Source: Faecalicatena contorta (lineage in GTDB: Bacteria > Bacillota > Clostridia > Lachnospirales > Lachnospiraceae). Taken from it: a stretch of DNA of 64,000 nt. Both the position numbers and the translations under genes were made by a program. A model generated the notes under the pieces. It did no database searches. It was given only the letters and a program-made list of their open reading frames with translations, and had not been told where the DNA came from. The DNA lies in assembly GCF_039521745.1 (NCBI RefSeq), contig NZ_BAAACT010000168.1; one strand, given 5' to 3'. The first letter of the stretch is position 1. The number at the start of each line of letters is the position of its first letter. This document shows, piece by piece, positions 59,508 to 64,000 of the stretch.

Positions 59508-61298
59508 ATGGATGGGAGATGGGCGAAGGACATGAGAAAACAGAAGGCGGGGACGAAACTGTCTATTACATATGCCGTATTTGTCATTCTGATGATTACC
59601 GCGGCAGCTGTCATATTTTTCCGGTACAGCAGGGATACCGTCCGCAACGACGGTGTCAGCAACCTGATACAGACAACGGCTGCTACAATGGAACAGATCG
59701 ATAACAGGCTGACAAATATGGAACAGGCTTCGGTAGACGTCCTGACAAACGCCCATTTTCTGGAGCTGTGGGTGGAATTTACGGAGAGCTGGAACCAGGA
59801 GACCGGGCGGAACGTAAAGCGGATTCTGGTTAATGCCTATAAAAATAAGTCCGATATCCGCCGTGTTGCCGTGTATGACAAGACGGGCAGCTTTATCTGC
59901 ACCGGAAACACAGAGGCAGAACGGGAAGAGGTGGCTTCAAGGGTTGCCTATATTGAGGACAAATACAGCTTTAATGTGGCGGACAGCCGTGTATTTCTGG
60001 GTCCGGCGGCGGATTTCTGGGAACCATCCACAAAGGGAACAGTCATAACGGAGATTAAACCCATTAAAACCCCGTCCAAAGAAATCGTAGGATATATTGA
60101 GGTTCAGCAGAACTATTTTTACCTCAGGAATATATGCGATGTAAAATGGAGCGGTTATGATCTGAATACGATGGTTTTCATTGGAGATCAGGCGGATCTC
60201 TTTTATGCGGATGTGACATGGAAGCAGCCGAAAGAGAAGATCAGATATTTTGCCGAGCTTACGGAGCAGTATGTGAAGGCCCAGGATACGGGGGAAGAGA
60301 TCGTGACCATGGCCAGTTCCAACTATTATCCCTGCCGGACAGTGATCGTGCTGCCCGAGAGCATTTTGTATAAATCACTGCGGAATACCATTCAGGGAAT
60401 CAGTCTTGTGGCGTTGCTGCTGATTGCATTTACCATCTTGTATATTCTGTTTGTGACGAAGAAAATCATGCGGCCCATTGATACCTTTGTAAAAAGGATG
60501 CAGGGGACAAAACTGGAAAACTTTACGGAACATCAGGCCACCCGGGACATGGACTGGGAGACTATGATTCTGGTTACAGCCTTTGAGGATATGGCGGCCC
60601 ATCTGCGGGAATCCATGGAGCGGGAGAAGCAGATGGCAGATGTGCAGACCAAGACGCTGTTCGGCATACTGCAGTCCGAGATCAGCCCCCACTTTATGTA
60701 TAACACACTGGGCAGTATCGCAAACATGTGCGAGAACGGAGAGCGGGAGGAGGCGGCGAATGCTTGCTATTGTCTGTCCGAGATCATGCGGTATGCGTCC
60801 GATTATACAACGGTGGAAGTGACCTGGCAGGAAGAACTGGAGAACCTGAAGGCATATATGGCGATCATGAAAAGCAGATACCGCCAGAGGCTGGATTATG
60901 AGATCACAGTGGACGGGAATCTGGACTATTTTATGCTGCCGAAAGTGACATTCCAGCCCATTGTGGAAAATGCAATCAAGTACAGTCTTCTGGAATCCGA
61001 ACACGTATTTATCCAGATCTATGTCGTCGAATTTGACGGATATGCGATTGTGGAGATCAAAGATAATGGCTGCGGGGTAACCAAGGAGGCTGTGGAACTG
61101 GTAAGAAGCAGAATTGAGACCTTTTACCGGGATCACGGCTCCCAAGAAATCACAGACAATCTCCAGTTCGGCGGCATGGGGCTGAGCGGGACGCTGATCA
61201 GGCTCTCTATTTTCTTCGGAGAAGGCTTTTCCTATGAAATACTGGGGCAGAATGATACCGGAGGTACAACGATTGTACTGAAAATGAAACTCGAGTAG
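59508..61298 (+). CDS. sensor histidine kinase (YesM/LytS type)
   Basis: A 596-aa membrane sensor kinase. N-terminal helix (about 20-42), extracellular sensor domain (about 43-295), second helix (about 298-320), HAMP-like linker, then a His_kinase domain with phospho-acceptor H395 (SEISPHFMYNTLG), N box QPIVENAIKYSL and GGMGLSGTLIRL. The extracellular domain could sense the sugar or the loaded receptor. The start is uncertain: ATG 59508 has no ribosome site, and ATG 59532 has AAGGA only 1 base upstream. It forms a pair with the next gene. Confidence 0.9.
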   Translation: MDGRWAKDMRKQKAGTKLSITYAVFVILMITAAAVIFFRYSRDTVRNDGVSNLIQTTAATMEQIDNRLTNMEQASVDVLTNAHFLELWVEFTESWNQETGRNVKRILVNAYKNKSDIRRVAVYDKTGSFICTGNTEAEREEVASRVAYIEDKYSFNVADSRVFLGPAADFWEPSTKGTVITEIKPIKTPSKEIVGYIEVQQNYFYLRNICDVKWSGYDLNTMVFIGDQADLFYADVTWKQPKEKIRYFAELTEQYVKAQDTGEEIVTMASSNYYPCRTVIVLPESILYKSLRNTIQGISLVALLLIAFTILYILFVTKKIMRPIDTFVKRMQGTKLENFTEHQATRDMDWETMILVTAFEDMAAHLRESMEREKQMADVQTKTLFGILQSEISPHFMYNTLGSIANMCENGEREEAANACYCLSEIMRYASDYTTVEVTWQEELENLKAYMAIMKSRYRQRLDYEITVDGNLDYFMLPKVTFQPIVENAIKYSLLESEHVFIQIYVVEFDGYAIVEIKDNGCGVTKEAVELVRSRIETFYRDHGSQEITDNLQFGGMGLSGTLIRLSIFFGEGFSYEILGQNDTGGTTIVLKMKLE

Positions 61299-61313
61299 TT
61301 TAGGGAGGTTAAC

Positions 61314-62063
61314 ATGTATAAAGTGCTTTTAGTAGATGACGAGCCGGCGATTCTGGAAGCAGAAAAACGGGCGATTTCGCAGCGCATAAGGGATTTTGAA
61401 GTAATCGCAGAAGCTTATTCCGTGGATCGGGCAATTGAGATCTTCGAAGAGATCCACCCGGAAGTCGTGCTTACGGATATGAAAATGCCAAGAAAAAGCG
61501 GGATTGAACTGATAAAATACATTGGGCAGCAGGAAGAGAAACCTGCAGTCTGCATCGCAGTCAGCGGCTATTCGGACTTTCACTATGTTCACGATGCATT
61601 TCTGTACGGAGGCTTTGACTATCTGCTCAAACCAATAGAACCGGCCAAGATCGAGGAATTATTTGACCGGATTCAAAAACTCCTGGCATCAATGAAAAAG
61701 GAGCAGAGCAGAGTGTACCTGTCCTCTGAAAAGCCCTCAGGCCGGGAGCTGGTGTCCATGATCGAGCACTATGTTAAGAGCCATTTATCGGAGGACAACA
61801 GCATCATCAGAATCTGCAGCAGATTCATGATAAGCCAGCCGTATCTGAGCAAAATTTTTAAGAAATATGAGGGCTGTACTTATAACGAATACATCATAAA
61901 TCTGAAGATCACGGAGGCAAAAAAGCTGCTGGAATGCCATGACTGCCTCATTGGGGAGGTGGCAGAAGCGCTGGGGTTTACAGATCAGTTTTACTTCAGC
62001 AAAGTATTCAAAAACGCGGTGGGATGCACGCCCCGTGAGTACAGAAAGCAATTCCTGGTTTAG
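61314..62063 (+). CDS. response regulator with AraC-type DNA-binding domain (YesN type)
   Basis: A 249-aa regulator. The receiver domain has the acidic pocket VDDEP, phospho-acceptor D55 (LTDMKMP), VSGYSDF and the conserved Lys (YLLKP). The C-terminal AraC domain has two helix-turn-helices (IIRICSRFMISQPYLSKIF and VAEALGFTDQFYFSKVFK). It lies 15 bp after the kinase and probably activates the transporter operon. At 249 residues it is much shorter than many YesN proteins, with almost no linker region. Confidence 0.92.
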   Translation: MYKVLLVDDEPAILEAEKRAISQRIRDFEVIAEAYSVDRAIEIFEEIHPEVVLTDMKMPRKSGIELIKYIGQQEEKPAVCIAVSGYSDFHYVHDAFLYGGFDYLLKPIEPAKIEELFDRIQKLLASMKKEQSRVYLSSEKPSGRELVSMIEHYVKSHLSEDNSIIRICSRFMISQPYLSKIFKKYEGCTYNEYIINLKITEAKKLLECHDCLIGEVAEALGFTDQFYFSKVFKNAVGCTPREYRKQFLV

Positions 62064-62251
62064 TATATGAATGCGGCGAGGGGAAGTCCCTTTACAGTGC
62101 ATCTTCACATCATGTATCTTTCCTGGTCCTGAGGCTTTAGAGAGAAAGGTTTGGTTTTGGATTTTACAAAAGAATGTTTTACATTTCCATGTTTTTATTA
62201 CAGGCTGCCTTTTATAATAAAACTATCATAATGACAGTGGAGGAATGAAAG

Positions 62252-63439
62252 ATGACGAATAGAGAACGGGAACAGGCTACACTTAATTTTCAGAAACCCG
62301 AAGGAAGAGGCACAGTCGCGGAGACATTCTATCCATGGGTATTGACCACGAACCGGTTTAAAGAAGAGGGAATGCCCGCCGAGATTGCAGACGGAGCCAA
62401 GGATATTACAAACAATATTGTCGGAAATAAAGCAAATCAGACCGAAAAGTATCTTGCAGCAGAGTGGGGCCAGGGAGTTATGGAATATGAGCAGTATCTG
62501 GGCTTTGACCCAGTCAGAAGAATCCATTTTGTACTTCCTTTCCGCCGCTTTGAAGAGAAGATCATAGAAGAGACACCGGAACATATCATCAAGCAGGATA
62601 TCTACGGCCGGCAGGTGCTCAAAAATACCGGTTCAGACCTGGAGCTAGACTATAAGCCGGTCATAGAAACCATGGAAGACTGGGAAAATCTGAAATCGCA
62701 CGCAGAGAAAGAGCTGGAAGCATATTTCTCAGATAAGCAGATCGAAGCCGCTTACGGCCATCTGGCAGAGGGGCACGACAGAGGGGACTATTCTATCCGC
62801 CTTAACATAGAGGGCTTTTTCTGGGTACCCCGGGAACTGCTTGGAATAGAAGCCCATATGTATGCATTCTATGATGAACCGGAGCTGCTGCACGCCATCA
62901 ATGATTACATACTGGAGATTTACCGTACAAAGTTATTAAAAGTAATAGACCTCGTACAGCCGGATGTCATCTATTTTATGGAGGACTTAAGCGGAAAGAA
63001 CGGCCCAATGGTATCCCCGGACTGTTTCGAGGAATTCGTGGCAGACTATTACAGAGCGCTGATTCCGCTGTTCAAGGAGCATGGCGTTGGAAATGTTTTC
63101 GTAGACACCGACGGAGACTTTGTCCGTCTGATCCCCAACTTTATGGATGCCGGAGTTGACGGATTCCTGCCAATGGATGTTAATGCGGGAATGGACATCG
63201 TAGAGGTAAGAAAACAATTTCCAAAGCTGAAATTTATCGGAAGCTTCAACAAACTGGAGATCGCAAAGGGCCCCGCGGCCATTGACAAAGAATTCGACCG
63301 TATCCTGCCTGTCATCAGGGGCGGCGGCTATATCCCGGGATCCGACCACCAGGTGGCGCCATCCACCTCACTGGAGAACTATAAATACTACATAAAAAAA
63401 CTCAGAAAAATAATGGAACAGGCGGGGGCGGATTTATAA
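62252..63439 (+). CDS. uroporphyrinogen-decarboxylase-like protein 3 (function unknown)
   Basis: A 395-aa UroD-superfamily TIM barrel that starts MTNREREQATLNFQ. The active-site segment reads VFVDTDGDFVRLI: the usual His is Asp here (Asp-Thr-Asp-Gly-Asp). Near the end GGGYIPGSDHQVAPST replaces the normal GGxI...HxI region. The heme-pathway signature is absent. It follows a sugar transporter with its two-component system after a 188-bp gap, so it is the third UroD-like protein in this window with a sugar importer. A long hairpin begins 10 bp after its stop. Confidence 0.8.
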   Translation: MTNREREQATLNFQKPEGRGTVAETFYPWVLTTNRFKEEGMPAEIADGAKDITNNIVGNKANQTEKYLAAEWGQGVMEYEQYLGFDPVRRIHFVLPFRRFEEKIIEETPEHIIKQDIYGRQVLKNTGSDLELDYKPVIETMEDWENLKSHAEKELEAYFSDKQIEAAYGHLAEGHDRGDYSIRLNIEGFFWVPRELLGIEAHMYAFYDEPELLHAINDYILEIYRTKLLKVIDLVQPDVIYFMEDLSGKNGPMVSPDCFEEFVADYYRALIPLFKEHGVGNVFVDTDGDFVRLIPNFMDAGVDGFLPMDVNAGMDIVEVRKQFPKLKFIGSFNKLEIAKGPAAIDKEFDRILPVIRGGGYIPGSDHQVAPSTSLENYKYYIKKLRKIMEQAGADL

Positions 63440-63449
63440 GGGGACGCTT

Positions 63450-63527
63450 GTCTGTGCTGATGACTGCGGGGCCGGAGGGGATGCCCCCGTGGACATCCCC
63501 TCCAGTGCCGCAGTCATCAGCACAGAC
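63450..63527. terminator. 78-nt long hairpin after the UroD-like gene
   Basis: 63450-63469 is the exact reverse complement of 63508-63527 (20 bp, beginning GTCTGTGCTGATG). After a 4x4 internal loop GGAGGGGATG (63474-63483) pairs with CATCCCCTCC (63494-63503), loop CCCCCGTGGA. It is preceded by GGGGACGCTTG, the same motif that opens the hairpin at 29215. No T run. Confidence 0.75.
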
Positions 63528-63719
63528 CGCTGGTGCATTCGACGGGAGACAGGCGGATTGAATTGGATATGCGGAAAAATTTTCTTCAGCAGGTATGGTG
63601 CTATAACCTTTGGAATAGGTCGTACTGGGGAGAAGGCAAGACATATATAGTTCGGATGATCCACTACCACCGTCCGGATTCACCAAACGGTTTTTATCCC
63701 TTCCGGCCGGATGCGTCCA
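63528..63719. other. gene-free stretch
   Basis: No gene or convincing site is seen. The last bases (CCAG) form the boundary of the fold-back element that follows. Confidence 0.4.
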
Positions 63720-63940
63720 GCCTGCCTGGGATGGGGGGAGAGATGCTGCGCGAGAAAAGAGGAGGGGGACTGGAAGTATAGAGCGCACGGTCTAGAAGTA
63801 CTTACGAAAAAGGAAGCGCCCATGAGGGATGGAAAGTGATTTTCCAAAATCACTTTCCAGTTCAATCTAAGACGAGAAAGCATCAAGCTTTCTCGTTGCA
63901 TGTTGAACGTGCCCTCATGGGCGCTTCCTTTTTTGTTAGT
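63720..63940. repeat. fold-back element, second copy, right arm interrupted
   Basis: Homologous to 47849-48145. The left outer arm is again 58 bases (63720-63777), followed by the same 17-base loop (ATAGAGCGCACGGTCTA). Inner arms 63800-63828/63912-63940 pair over 29 positions, with the same T.T mismatch (63803/63937) and one wobble. Hairpin GGAAAGTGATTTT/AAAATCACTTTCC (63831-63858), stem GTTCAAT/GTTGAAC (63860-63866/63902-63908) and the identical tip follow. The right outer arm is missing: foreign sequence begins after GTTAGT at 63940. Confidence 0.88.
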
Positions 63941-64000
63941 GTCCAGTTTCAGGACATAGGTAAGTAAAAAGTTTCAGGACATAGGTAAGTCCAAATGTTA
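63941..64000. mobile_element. probable insertion-sequence end (partial)
   Basis: After 63940 the expected palindrome arm is replaced by DNA with a 20-base direct repeat, GTTTCAGGACATAGGTAAGT, at 63946-63965 and 63971-63990 (25-bp period). Multiple terminal repeats next to a TG end are typical of some insertion sequences (for example IS21-type). No transposase is visible because the window ends. Confidence 0.5.

Noticed and set aside
63528..63781. 82-codon open frame near the right end
   Set aside because: It runs into the fold-back element and has no ribosome site or recognisable domain.

Overview
The window reads as chromosomal DNA of an anaerobic, probably spore-forming, moderate-GC Firmicute, most likely a gut Lachnospiraceae. 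The reasons are the gene types rather than a marker gene: lipoprotein-anchored sugar ABC transporters, a spore photoproduct lyase, a Csp-like subtilase, rubrerythrin, pyruvate formate-lyase, a PPi-type phosphofructokinase, AGGAGG ribosome sites and TTGACA-17-TATAAT promoters. No rRNA, tRNA or CRISPR array was seen.

Layout. (1) 0.17-8.9 kb: a sugar-acid or lactone-type catabolic locus (TIM-barrel isomerase, phosphotriesterase-like hydrolase, zinc alcohol dehydrogenase, complete BPD_transp_2-type sugar ABC transporter, Gfo/Idh/MocA oxidoreductase). (2) 9.1-10.1 kb: spore photoproduct lyase. (3) 10.2-21.3 kb: LacI regulator, promoter with two operator-like palindromes, sugar ABC transporter, and a catabolic run of rhamnose-isomerase-like protein, FGGY (rhamnulo)kinase and two UroD-like proteins. 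(4) 21.8-29.2 kb: LacI regulator, two operator palindromes, an ATPase-less ABC transporter, a GH172-type (DUF2961) protein and a GH32 fructosidase; this looks like a fructan or difructose-anhydride locus. (5) 29.3-41.9 kb: PPi-type phosphofructokinase, glycosyltransferase, rubrerythrin, S8 protease, an AT-rich TetR/flavoprotein/FMN-binding island with a frameshift, GH2 glycosidase, double-NUDIX protein, DeoR regulator and HAD phosphatase. (6) 42-47.4 kb: a ZTP riboswitch in front of pyruvate formate-lyase, a flavodoxin-like protein, deoxyinosine glycosylase, a small (p)ppGpp synthetase-like protein and an NMN adenylyltransferase-like protein. (7) 47.4-54.5 kb: two very long palindromic elements, TrhA, a DEAD-box helicase with a leader terminator, carbamate kinase, prolyl-tRNA deacylase and a DUF975-CmpB membrane protein. 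(8) 54.7-63.4 kb: a third RhaS/LsrB-like sugar ABC transporter with a YesM/YesN-type two-component system and a third UroD-like protein.

What stands out. Two copies (47849-48145 and 63720-63940) of an approximately 300-nt fold-back element have a conserved core, while their stems differ mainly by paired, compensatory changes. Together with the equally elaborate palindromes at 47400-47649 and 42056-42242 they form the best candidate for an undescribed system (structured RNA or palindromic mobile element). The second copy is cut at the window edge by what looks like an insertion-sequence end. The recurrence of UroD-like proteins with sugar transporters (three in 64 kb) is the best candidate for an undescribed metabolic activity.
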